Below are positions 36,354 to 45,162 of a stretch of DNA of 64,000 nucleotides, piece after piece. The stretch covers positions 1 to 64,000 of the forward strand of contig NZ_FNUZ01000003.1 in the NCBI RefSeq assembly GCF_900108225.1, given 5' to 3'. The translations under genes and the position numbers were made by a program. The DNA comes from Thalassococcus halodurans. GTDB lineage: Bacteria > Pseudomonadota > Alphaproteobacteria > Rhodobacterales > Rhodobacteraceae. Below the pieces are notes generated by a model. That model searched no databases. It was not told where the DNA came from and saw only the letters and a program-made list of their open reading frames with translations. Numbering within the stretch: the stretch's first letter is position 1; the number at the start of each line of letters is the position of its first letter.

Positions 36354-36382
36354 AAAAAGCCCCGCCTGACAGACAGGCGGGG
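36354..36382 (-). terminator. Terminator of ccrM
   Basis: On the minus strand CCCCGCCTG-TCTGT-CAGGCGGGG followed by CTTTTT, a 9-bp perfect stem about 60 bp after the ccrM stop. Confidence 0.8.
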
Positions 36383-36441
36383 AAGGTCGCGTCACGTAGG
36401 CGGCTACGGACGCGGGCGGTAAACTATTCTGTGTTTTCGGC

Positions 36442-37646
<1,205 letters not shown>

Positions 37647-37659
37647 AGTAAGTTAGAAA

Positions 37660-38277
37660 TTATTCTTGATACAAGATATTGTGTATCGGTTTGAAGCTAC
37701 GTCTATGATGTGGGGTAACACCAAAATCTCGGAGCGCTTCTTTGTGGCTTTTTGACGGGTATCCCGCGTTCGAGTCCCAGCCATACTGCGGATAGTGTTG
37801 CGCCAAATCACACATCACCCTGTCGCGCCATATTTTGGCCACAATTGCAGCCGCCGAAATCGACACCGATTTGGCATCGCCCTTGATGATCGCGCTGGCG
37901 GGAATGGTCAGGTCTTTGGGGATCATATTGCCATCGACCAGCACATGCTCGGGCTGCTCGGGCAGCGCCGCAATCGCACGGCACATCGCCACGTGGCTGG
38001 CGCGCAAGATGTTGATTTCGTCGATTTCCTCGACCGTCGCCTCGCCGATCGCATAGCGGCAGTTCGCGGTGATCAGTTCGGACAATGCCGCCAGCTTTTT
38101 CTTGGACAGCGCTTTTGAATCGCGCAGGCCGTCGGGCAAGGTCGCCGGATCAAACAGAACAGCCGCCGCCACCACAGGCCCCGCCAACGGCCCGCGCCCG
38201 ACCTCGTCCACACCGGCAATCAATTTGCACCCTTGAGAGATCAGCGCACGTTCATGGGAATCGTCAGGAATAGTCAT
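37660..38277 (-). CDS. rnhB: Ribonuclease HII
   Basis: A 205-residue RNase HII that removes ribonucleotides and RNA primers from DNA. The catalytic Asp-Glu are in GVDEVGRGPLAG at residues 22-33 (D24, E25), and DSKALSKKK near 58 and VDGN near 115 with a later Asp complete the active site. ATG at 38277 was preferred over a frame start at 38364 because it gives the family length. ccrM follows on the same strand. The gene upstream on the same strand is the low-GC potassium channel. Confidence 0.96.
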   Translation of the reverse strand: MTIPDDSHERALISQGCKLIAGVDEVGRGPLAGPVVAAAVLFDPATLPDGLRDSKALSKKKLAALSELITANCRYAIGEATVEEIDEINILRASHVAMCRAIAALPEQPEHVLVDGNMIPKDLTIPASAIIKGDAKSVSISAAAIVAKIWRDRVMCDLAQHYPQYGWDSNAGYPSKSHKEALRDFGVTPHHRRSFKPIHNILYQE

Positions 38278-38517
38278 GGTTGCTGGGATACCTGACAGGC
38301 ATCGGTGCAACCACATCAAAAGTTTGAGTAGTCTTGAAAGCGAGAGAGTCTGGTTTAAGCCCATATTGTCCGAAGCTGCTCAATACGTGAATGCCTGCTT
38401 TGCCAGTGGCGGTTGCGTATCAGACAAACATTGGCTTTCTTTACGCGCTTTGCCGAAAGCTCAGTTACCGACTAGGATTGGTTTTTGGCGCAACTAAGAC
38501 TGAGTGAATTGTGGACT

Positions 38518-39012
38518 TTACTGTTTCAATGGCAAGTTAGCAAAAGCAGACACAAGAGCCCCAAGAAAAACATATCCCGATACAGCCTCGACGGCACTCA
38601 ATGCTCTGCAAATTCCAATGGGTTGAATGTCTCCATACCCAAGCGTCGTGAACGTAACATAAGAGAAGTACAAGTGGTCTAAAACGGTTTCGGAATTCTG
38701 AAGGCATTTTTGGTAGTCTCCTGCAAGTAAATACAGGGTGGCAAAAGCCACGGGAGCTACCCAAACAACTACAATCGACCAGAAAATAACCCTTTGGAGA
38801 GGTGAGATAACTTCACGCTTTATCGAAGTTGCAGTAAAAAATGTCATTACGGCAATAAAGCAAACCGATTGACCAAGCCGCATCCAAAAACTCCCATCTG
38901 GGTCAAGTGACGCAAACATAAATGCGCCGCCCGCGACGGTGACAAGCGTCGCACTATTGAGAAGGAACTCATATGTCGAATTGGAAACCGGAAAAATACA
39001 TCTATCAGGCAA
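38518..39012 (-). CDS. Two-helix potassium channel family protein
   Basis: A 164-residue membrane protein with an ion-channel pore. The selectivity-filter motif TTLGYGD lies near 122-128 between the last two hydrophobic helices; two further helices precede. It resembles a minimal KcsA-like K+ channel with extra N-terminal helices. The surrounding 38.3-39.1 kb DNA is clearly AT-richer (roughly 45% GC by eye) than the neighbouring genes, with unusual codon use, so it may be acquired. No RCK regulatory domain is present. Ribosome site unclear. Confidence 0.85.
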   Translation of the reverse strand: MPDRCIFPVSNSTYEFLLNSATLVTVAGGAFMFASLDPDGSFWMRLGQSVCFIAVMTFFTATSIKREVISPLQRVIFWSIVVVWVAPVAFATLYLLAGDYQKCLQNSETVLDHLYFSYVTFTTLGYGDIQPIGICRALSAVEAVSGYVFLGALVSAFANLPLKQ

Positions 39013-39166
39013 GGTAGACCTCTGCTAGTTTTACTGCCAATTCACATAATTGATCCTATGCGTTCGTGACCATGTTCGGAAGCAGACATTTGCGCAGGCG
39101 CAGCGAAAACTCACTCTGTCCCCCATAGCAGACAAAGCCACATTTCTTGCGCCATCCCACAAAGTA

Positions 39167-39197
39167 AGACGCGCGGCCTTCTTTGGGCCGCGCGTCT
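39167..39197 (-). terminator. Possible terminator hairpin downstream of the 39.3 kb gene
   Basis: AGACGCGCGGCC-TTCTTTG-GGCCGCGCGTCT, a 12-bp stem 57 bp after the stop of the secreted protein gene. The T-tract on the minus strand is poor (TACTTTG), so the terminator call is moderate. Confidence 0.5.
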
Positions 39198-39253
39198 GTG
39201 GCGATGCAAAGGGACAGGGGATCAAACCCGATGCATCTCCTGCTCGAAAGGGA

Positions 39254-39724
39254 TCAGCGGCGGCGCATTACGTAGCCGCGCTTTCGCAGGCACTGGGCGC
39301 CATAGGCATGGGCGTAACCGCGCTGGGTGCGCACCTCGGTCCGGCATTTACGCGGCAGGCGGTTGGACGCGTCGTATTTGCGGTTCAGGCAGCGCGCGCT
39401 GAAAACGGCGTCGTGTTTTCTCGAACCGTTGCGCGGCACCCATAGGCATTCGGCGGGAAGCGGCGGGCGCATGCGGTTCTGGAAGTTATTCTTGCCGTAC
39501 TGCGGCCAGGCCCGTTCGTAGATCAGCTCTTTCTGTTTTTTGGTGACCTTACCGTCCTTGCGTTCCCGCGCCTGTTCGGCGGCATTGGCGATCACATAGA
39601 TCGTGGCGGCACCAGCCAGAAGCTTCACAAGATCATCGGCATCGGCGGCACGGGCGCTGGAGGCCCCGAAGCTTGTCAGGGCAAGGGCGGTGCTTAGGAC
39701 GGCGGCAATAAAACGGCGGGACAT
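39254..39724 (-). CDS. Secreted basic cysteine-containing protein
   Basis: A 156-residue protein with a clear signal peptide (MSRRFIAAVLSTALALTSFGASSARA). The mature part is strongly basic, with four cysteines near residues 94, 111, 127 and 145 (CLWVP, CLNRKYD, CRTEV, CLRKRGY) that could form two disulfides. No known domain was recognised. It resembles small uncharacterised exported proteins of Rhodobacterales. It is a solitary gene, upstream of the low-GC islet, transcribed leftward. Confidence 0.75.
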   Translation of the reverse strand: MSRRFIAAVLSTALALTSFGASSARAADADDLVKLLAGAATIYVIANAAEQARERKDGKVTKKQKELIYERAWPQYGKNNFQNRMRPPLPAECLWVPRNGSRKHDAVFSARCLNRKYDASNRLPRKCRTEVRTQRGYAHAYGAQCLRKRGYVMRRR

Positions 39725-39910
39725 GGGGCGGCTCCTGTGGGCTGTTGGACATTTCGGTGATGCGCCTGATCGAGTGTGACCAAGCTTGTGTCCCGAACCT
39801 GTCCCAGCCCCCCGAAGTCAGGCAATGACGACCGCCTGTTATCGGATAACAGCCCTTATTTTGCGCGTTGTTATTGAATTGCAGCGTCCATTGCGTGCAA
39901 TCATGTGCCT

Positions 39911-40189
39911 ATGAAAAACGCCCTGATCCTTTCCCTGCTTCTTGCCCTGCCCGCCGCGGCAGAGGCCGGTTGCTATGCCGATTACAAGGCCAAGCAGGAA
40001 GACCCGTTGCGCCTGCATTACGGGGTGGCCGAGATTTCTGGCGACTGCAGCAAGAAATCCGCCAAGAAAGAGCTGAAGCCCCGCCTGAAAGACGCAGGCT
40101 GGACTTTGCTGAATGTTGTGTCTGTATTTGACGAAAGTGGTTTGGAGGAAAGGAAGACCAGTGCCGGAAACAACTACCTCCGCTACTGA
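39911..40189 (+). CDS. Small secreted protein upstream of the membrane winged-helix gene
   Basis: 92 residues with a Sec signal (MKNALILSLLLALPAAAEA) and a mature part of about 73 residues: GCYADYKAKQED, LRLHYGVAEISGDC, then a Lys-rich stretch and GWTLLNVVSVFDESG. Two cysteines could form a single disulfide. No domain recognised. The start at 39911 places the signal peptide correctly; a GTG at 39905 would add two residues. It overlaps the next gene by 29 bp, so the two are translated together. It could be a periplasmic partner of that membrane regulator; this is inference. Confidence 0.75.
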   Translation: MKNALILSLLLALPAAAEAGCYADYKAKQEDPLRLHYGVAEISGDCSKKSAKKELKPRLKDAGWTLLNVVSVFDESGLEERKTSAGNNYLRY

Positions 40190-40865
40190 GGCGCGCCGGT
40201 CCGGCACGCGTATCGTCAGCCTCGGGATTATCGCGATCGTCGCCTTGTTGGCGGGTGCAGGGATCTGGCTGTTGCTGGCCCTGCCCGACGCCAACGCCTT
40301 TGATGCGCAGGTCGAACGTATCTTTATTGAAAACGACGACCTGACATCGCAGGCCGAAATCAAACTGCTGGAAATTCTGGCCCAGTCCGGCAATGCCTTT
40401 GCCGAAACGCTGGCCAGCTATCGGATGGTCATTTTCGTCCTTCTGATCTTTGCCACCGCCATGCTGGTCGCCGCCTTGGTGTTCCTGATCATGCTGGTCA
40501 CGATGAACCGCCGCATGGCCCAGATCGAACGGTCAGGGATCGAGGTGTCGTCGCTGATCATCAGCCGCGATGAAAAGACGGTCTATCTGAACACCATGGG
40601 CTTCAAACTGACCGACGCGATGATGGAGACGATATCGGTTCTGGCCGAGGCCCGCATGGACGACGAAATGCTGACCGGCGTCCAGATCGAGGCGATGATT
40701 TCCGGCCGGTCCGAGGCCGACTGCGACGAAGCCGCCGGTGCCACCCGCATCAAACGCCTGCGCGACGGGCTGGGCAACCAGTTGGTCAGCGAACTGCTGG
40801 TCAAAACCATCGCCAAACGTGGCTATGTGCTGGCCATCGATAAAGGTGTGATCGAGGTGGTGTAG
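40161..40865 (+). CDS. Membrane-anchored winged-helix (OmpR/PhoB-type) protein
   Basis: This 234-residue protein has two hydrophobic helices near residues 16-40 and 86-110, separated by a short loop with FDAQVERIFIENDDLTSQAE (probably periplasmic), and a cytosolic C-terminal half. That half, from about 135, resembles a trans_reg_C winged helix: FKLTDAMMETISVLAEA, then ATRIKRLRDGLGNQL, then VKTIAKRGYVLAID, like the DNA-binding end of OmpR-type regulators. GGAGGAAAGGAAG precedes the GTG at 40161. ToxR/CadC family proteins have the DNA-binding domain N-terminal; here the order is reversed. The DNA-binding role is likely but unproven. Confidence 0.72.
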   Translation: MPETTTSATEARRSGTRIVSLGIIAIVALLAGAGIWLLLALPDANAFDAQVERIFIENDDLTSQAEIKLLEILAQSGNAFAETLASYRMVIFVLLIFATAMLVAALVFLIMLVTMNRRMAQIERSGIEVSSLIISRDEKTVYLNTMGFKLTDAMMETISVLAEARMDDEMLTGVQIEAMISGRSEADCDEAAGATRIKRLRDGLGNQLVSELLVKTIAKRGYVLAIDKGVIEVV

Positions 40866-40903
40866 GAAGCTGCTGCAAAGGCAGCTTCTTTTAGCCCCAT
40901 CAG

Positions 40904-41227
40904 TCACCCCAGAGCGGATAGTGCCGCATTGGTCGCCTCGCGTTCGTAACGGAACACCGGAACGGCGGCATAATCCACGGCTCGGCAGGTGAAGGATTGC
41001 TTGAGTTCGTTGAACATCTCCTCCTGCCCCGCTTCAAAGGCTTTCATCTCGGAAATGTCGTCGAAATTGATCGTCACGTACAACGAGCCTTCCTTGCACA
41101 GGAAGATATTCAGGCCTGTCATATTGTGCTTAGCGATCGATCCGCCCAGTTCCTCGGCAACGTAGGACGCAGCAATCTTGCCTTCGGTTATGCTGGTCAG
41201 CTTGATCTGATAGATTTTGGTGTACAT
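40904..41227 (-). CDS. Small ferredoxin-fold-like protein paired with GAF gene
   Basis: 107 residues, no signal. The alternating pattern, with YQIKLTSITEGK, SLYVTINFDDISEMKAFE and EEMFNELKQSF, looks like a dimeric alpha+beta ABM-like fold, but no specific family is assigned. GGAG for this gene sits in the last codons of the upstream GAF gene, which stops 4 bp before its start, so it is cotranscribed and probably cotranslated. Function unknown; its pairing with a GAF sensor suggests a role in the same response. Confidence 0.75.
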   Translation of the reverse strand: MYTKIYQIKLTSITEGKIAASYVAEELGGSIAKHNMTGLNIFLCKEGSLYVTINFDDISEMKAFEAGQEEMFNELKQSFTCRAVDYAAVPVFRYEREATNAALSALG

Positions 41228-41231
41228 CGTG

Positions 41232-42050
41232 CTACTCCATCATTGCAAAGAGATCTTCGACGTCCAGCGTCGCTTTGGGGGCCAGAATTTTGCGTCGGAA
41301 CATCGCGGCAGACAGGCCCTGATTGCCCTGAACCTCTCGGCCCATGGCGGACAGCTCTGCGCCAATTCCTTTCTTTTCAGCCAACCCCATTCCAATCAGC
41401 GTTCCCAAAGTGTCCTTGGACACCGGGTTGCCAGCACAGAGGCTTAGAAAGCCTTCCAACTCGGGCAAGCCCATTTCCGGGTATTCACGACCAAGGTTTC
41501 GGCAAACTTCGGACATGCGCTCTGTGACCGCACCACGTTCTTCCATTTGCAACGTGATCATCAGGGTCATGTTGGACGCGAGTTCAACCATACGGTCCAC
41601 GACCTCGGGTGACATGACCCTTGGCTTGTAATCCACGGTGCAAAGCGTTCCCAAAACCAGACCGTCACTGGTTACAAGGGGATAGGCCCCCCAGAACACC
41701 CAATGGGGTGCCTCGAGCACGAGTGGATTGTTTTTAAGCTTTTCGTGTTCTCGCAGGTCCGGAACAATTGTGGGGGCCGTACTGCCTAATGCGTATTGGC
41801 ACAGGGTCATTTTACGCGGCACTTCAGTGGCGTCGATCAGCCCGTTGAAATCCTGAGCAAGGAAAAACTGGCGGTCTTCGTCCAGAAGCCCTGTATAGGC
41901 GACCGGACAATCCGTAATCAGCTTTGCAAGATCGACATATATATCCCACCGGTCAGGCTGATCTACATCCATGACCCCGGATCGGTGGACCCGTGCGTTG
42001 CGTGCTTCTTCGTTCGCAGGCAAGGGTGCGGCTTCGTATGCTGGATGCAT
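41232..42050 (-). CDS. GAF domain sensor-like protein
   Basis: A 272-residue cytosolic protein. A GAF domain occupies about residues 30-175: DLAKLITDCPVAYTGLLDEDRQFFLAQDF, CQYALGSTAP and WGAYPLVTSDGLVLGTLCTVDYKPR are classical GAF blocks. The C-terminal helices (about 180-270) have no recognised output domain. Cys in CQYALG may coordinate a chromophore, but that is speculation. AGGAGGAGAT is immediately upstream of ATG 42050. It precedes the 107-residue gene. Its divergent neighbour is a class III aminotransferase. Confidence 0.85.
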   Translation of the reverse strand: MHPAYEAAPLPANEEARNARVHRSGVMDVDQPDRWDIYVDLAKLITDCPVAYTGLLDEDRQFFLAQDFNGLIDATEVPRKMTLCQYALGSTAPTIVPDLREHEKLKNNPLVLEAPHWVFWGAYPLVTSDGLVLGTLCTVDYKPRVMSPEVVDRMVELASNMTLMITLQMEERGAVTERMSEVCRNLGREYPEMGLPELEGFLSLCAGNPVSKDTLGTLIGMGLAEKKGIGAELSAMGREVQGNQGLSAAMFRRKILAPKATLDVEDLFAMME

Positions 42051-42479
42051 ATCTCCTCCTCCACGATAAGCTTCCGTAACGTAAAGCTTGTTCGAAATTT
42101 CGATTTGACGAGATTTCCAAAGGCCACCGGAGATTTGTCTAATGTGCTTGGTGTCTGCGAAAGACATCCAAAATGGATATAACATTCGGCCGGGCACTGC
42201 CGTTCACGCGAGGCGGCATATTTTTAAATCGAAAACTGCTGACCAATGAACCGCGTACAGCTTGATGCACTTTGGCTGAAAGGAAAAAGCTTCAAAGGTG
42301 CTTTTCAATCCGTACTCGGCATTCTAGGGTCTGCCTGTCTTGGCAATAAAGGCATTGCGCGCTGCTGTCAGGATGAGCGGAGCTTTCCCTCTTGGTCAGA
42401 CGCCCGGATGCGTCGGCCGCGTGCACAAGGCTCCTTTCAAAGAAACAGGCGGCGCGCCGCCGGAACCGATAGGTGAGCC
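42051..42479. other. Intergenic region, no gene seen
   Basis: 429 bp between the divergent GAF gene and the aminotransferase. The ribosome site of each flanking gene is at the ends. A 76-codon frame (42246-42476, plus) has no ribosome site and no family resemblance, so it is not called. AT-rich around 42215-42245, a possible promoter zone. Confidence 0.5.
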
Positions 42480-43853
42480 ATGCTTCGCAACGACCAACTT
42501 GAACAGTGGGACCGCGACAACTTTTTCCACCCCTCCACACATCTGGCCGAGTTCGCCCGCGGCAATGTCCCGCAGCGCGTCGTCACCGGCGGATCGGGCT
42601 GTCACATCGAAGATCGTGACGGCAACCGTCTGCTGGATGCCTTTGCCGGTCTTTACTGTGTGAACGTCGGCTATGGCCGGTCCGACATTGCCGATGCGAT
42701 TGCCGATCAGGCCAAGGAACTGGCCTATTACCATTCCTATGTGGGTCACGGCACCGAGGCATCGATCACGCTGGCCAAAATGGTTCTGGACCGCGCGCCC
42801 GATCACATGTCCAAGGTCTATTTCGGCCTGTCCGGATCAGACGCGAACGAGACCAACATCAAGCTGGTCTGGTATTTCAACAATATCCTTGGCCGCCCCG
42901 AGAAGAAAAAGATCATCTCGCGCTGGCGCGGCTATCACGGCTCGGGCCTGATGACCGGATCGCTGACGGGGCTTGAGCTGTTCCACAAGAAGTTCGATCT
43001 GCCACTGACGCAGGTGATCCACACAGAGGCCCCCTACTATTTCCGCCGCCCCGATCTGGACATGACCGAAGAACAGTTCACCGCCCATTGCGCGGCCGAA
43101 CTTGAGGCGCTGATCGAACGCGAAGGCGCCGACACCATCGCCGCCTTCATCGGCGAACCGGTACTGGGCACAGGCGGCATCGTTCCCCCACCCGCAGGCT
43201 ACTGGCAGGCCATTCAGGCGGTTCTGGACAAACACGACATCCTGCTGATCGCGGATGAGGTCGTGACAGGCTTCGGCCGTCTGGGCACCATGTTCGGGTC
43301 TGATCACTTCGGCATGCGCCCTGACATCATCACAATCGCGAAAGGCCTGACCTCGGCCTACGCGCCTTTGTCCGGCTCGATCGTGTCTGACAAAGTGTGG
43401 AAGGTGCTGGAGCAAGGCACAGACGAAAACGGCCCCATCGGCCACGGCTGGACCTATTCCGCCCACCCCATCGGCGCCGCGGCAGGTGTGGCGAACCTGA
43501 AACTGATTGACGAACTGGACCTTGTCACCAAGGCAGGCGACGTGGGCGGCTATCTGAACAAAACCATGTCCGAGGCGCTGTCAGACCATACCCATGTGGG
43601 CGAGGTTCGCGGCGAAGGCATGCTTTGTGCCGTCGAGTTCGTCAAAGACCGCGACAGCCGGACATTCTATGACGCCGCAGACAAAATCGGCCCACAAATC
43701 GCAGCGGCCCTACTAGAGCAAAGCAACATCATCGCCCGCGCCATGCCCCAAGGCGACATCCTAGGCTTCGCCCCGCCCTTCTGCCTGACAAAACAAGAGG
43801 CAGACGGGATCGTCGCTGCAACCAAGCGCGCTGTGACGTCGGTTTTGGGCTGA
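42480..43853 (+). CDS. Class III PLP-dependent aminotransferase (omega-transaminase type)
   Basis: A 457-residue fold-type I aminotransferase. The PLP lysine is in TIAKGLTSAYAPLSG near residue 288; the preceding LLIADEVVTGFGRLGTMF (about 252) and SGSDANETNIKL (about 118) are class III signatures. EARGNVPQRV-like N-terminus and WRGYHGSG resemble omega-amino acid:pyruvate or diamine transaminases of roseobacters. Substrates could be putrescine, taurine, beta-alanine or amines with pyruvate; this cannot be decided. No ABC transporter or dehydrogenase lies adjacent. GGTGAG precedes the ATG. Confidence 0.93.
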   Translation: MLRNDQLEQWDRDNFFHPSTHLAEFARGNVPQRVVTGGSGCHIEDRDGNRLLDAFAGLYCVNVGYGRSDIADAIADQAKELAYYHSYVGHGTEASITLAKMVLDRAPDHMSKVYFGLSGSDANETNIKLVWYFNNILGRPEKKKIISRWRGYHGSGLMTGSLTGLELFHKKFDLPLTQVIHTEAPYYFRRPDLDMTEEQFTAHCAAELEALIEREGADTIAAFIGEPVLGTGGIVPPPAGYWQAIQAVLDKHDILLIADEVVTGFGRLGTMFGSDHFGMRPDIITIAKGLTSAYAPLSGSIVSDKVWKVLEQGTDENGPIGHGWTYSAHPIGAAAGVANLKLIDELDLVTKAGDVGGYLNKTMSEALSDHTHVGEVRGEGMLCAVEFVKDRDSRTFYDAADKIGPQIAAALLEQSNIIARAMPQGDILGFAPPFCLTKQEADGIVAATKRAVTSVLG

Positions 43854-43881
43854 TCAATGCACTAAGTTCAAAAATGAATCC

Positions 43882-43958
43882 TGGCGATCCCGGCAGGATT
43901 CGAACCTGCAACCTGCCCCTTAGGAGGGGGCTGCTCTATCCAGTTGAGCCACGGGACC
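43882..43958 (-). tRNA. tRNA-Arg (anticodon CCT)
   Basis: On the minus strand: acceptor GGTCCCG pairs with CGGGATC (one G-T), D-arm GGCTCAACTGGATAGAGC, anticodon stem GCCCC/GGGGC around loop CTCCTAA with anticodon CCT (reads AGG), T-arm CAGG-TTCGAAT-CCTG, then G and an encoded CCA. Total 77 nt. tRNA genes are frequent integration sites; no integrase is nearby. Confidence 0.95.
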
Positions 43959-44076
43959 GCACGGGTTTTTTGCATATCGTCTGCATCAAGGCTTGTCATC
44001 CCTGAATGGACTGTCGTTTGCCTTGTATGATCTTATGCGATTGCGCTAGACTTTTAGAAAAGCACAGGAAAACACC

Positions 44077-45102
44077 GTGGCCCCGACAGACCATCGCCCC
44101 TTGACGCTCCGCGACGTTTCAGAAGCTTCTGGCGTTTCCGAAATGACCGTGAGCCGCGTTTTGCGCAATCGTGGCGATGTCAGCCCAGCCACCCGCGAAA
44201 AGGTCCTCGAAGCGGCCAAGGCGCTTGGGTACGTGCCCAACAAAATTGCAGGCGCGCTGGCCAGCCAGCGGGTCAACCTTGTGGCCGTCATTATTCCCAG
44301 CCTGCGCAACATGGTGTTCCCCGAGGTCCTTTCCGGCATCTCGAACGTGCTGGAAACAACTGACCTTCAACCGGTTGTTGGCGTCACGGACTACCTGCCG
44401 GAAAAAGAAGAGCGCGTTCTGTATGAGATGCTGTCGTGGCGTCCCTCGGGCGTGATCATTGCCGGTCTGGAACATTCCGATGCGTCCCGCGCCATGATGC
44501 GCGCGGCAGGCATCCCGATTGTCGAGATTATGGATATCGACGGCACGCCCATTGATGCAGCCGTCGGTATTTCACACCGTCGTGCAGGCCGCGAGATGGC
44601 GCAGGCGATCCTGAAACAGGGCTACCAGCACATCGGCTTTATGGGCACTAAGATGCCCTTGGACCACCGTGCGCGGAAGCGTTTCGAAGGCTTTACCGAG
44701 GTTCTCGCCAAAAACGGGATCGAGGTCGAGGATCAGGAATTCTATTCCGGAGGATCCGCTTTGGCGAAGGGTCGCGAGATGACCGAAGCCATGCTGGAAC
44801 GCTCGCCCGAGCTGGATTTCCTCTATTACTCAAACGACATGATCGGTGCCGGTGGCCTCCTGTATCTGCTGGAAAAGGGCTATGACGTGCCGGGCAAGAT
44901 CGGTCTGGCCGGTTTCAACGGGGTCGAGTTGCTGGATGGTCTGCCGCGCAAGCTGGCCACGATGAACGCGGGCCGGAGCGAGATTGGCACCAAGGCTGCC
45001 GAAATCATTGCAGAACGCGTTGCTGACCCCACCAAAGAGGTCGAGCGTATTGTCGAGCTTAGCCCCAAGGTTCTTTACGGCGACACGCTGAAACGCCGCT
45101 AA
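44077..45102 (+). CDS. LacI family transcriptional regulator
   Basis: A 341-residue LacI/GalR repressor. The N-terminal HTH reads TLRDVSEASGVSEMTVSRVLRNRGDVSPATREKV (about 9-43) with the hinge GYVPNKIAGALASQR. The periplasmic-binding-like core runs from 65 on (LVAVIIPSLRNMVFPEVLSGI). Sequences such as WRPSGVIIAGLEHS are typical GntR/LacI-type gluconate-like regulators, but the effector is unknown. The GTG at 44077 has AGGA upstream. No sugar operon is adjacent; the next gene is a PhnM-like protein, 60 bp downstream on the same strand. Confidence 0.93.
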   Translation: MAPTDHRPLTLRDVSEASGVSEMTVSRVLRNRGDVSPATREKVLEAAKALGYVPNKIAGALASQRVNLVAVIIPSLRNMVFPEVLSGISNVLETTDLQPVVGVTDYLPEKEERVLYEMLSWRPSGVIIAGLEHSDASRAMMRAAGIPIVEIMDIDGTPIDAAVGISHRRAGREMAQAILKQGYQHIGFMGTKMPLDHRARKRFEGFTEVLAKNGIEVEDQEFYSGGSALAKGREMTEAMLERSPELDFLYYSNDMIGAGGLLYLLEKGYDVPGKIGLAGFNGVELLDGLPRKLATMNAGRSEIGTKAAEIIAERVADPTKEVERIVELSPKVLYGDTLKRR

Positions 45103-45162
45103 ATTTACGCCCTAAACGGGTTTTGTCATTATCCCGATACACGCGACGTCTAAACTGGCGTC

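Noticed and set aside
42051-42070. CTCCTCCTCC stretch as a CcsR-type sRNA motif
   Set aside because: It is the minus-strand ribosome site of the GAF gene (AGGAGGAG).
42246-42476. 76-codon frame before the aminotransferase
   Set aside because: No ribosome site, no conserved pattern and it overlaps another unlikely frame on the other strand.
43882-43958. tRNA-Arg as an attachment site of a mobile element
   Set aside because: No integrase, no duplicate 3' tRNA fragment and no composition change on either side.
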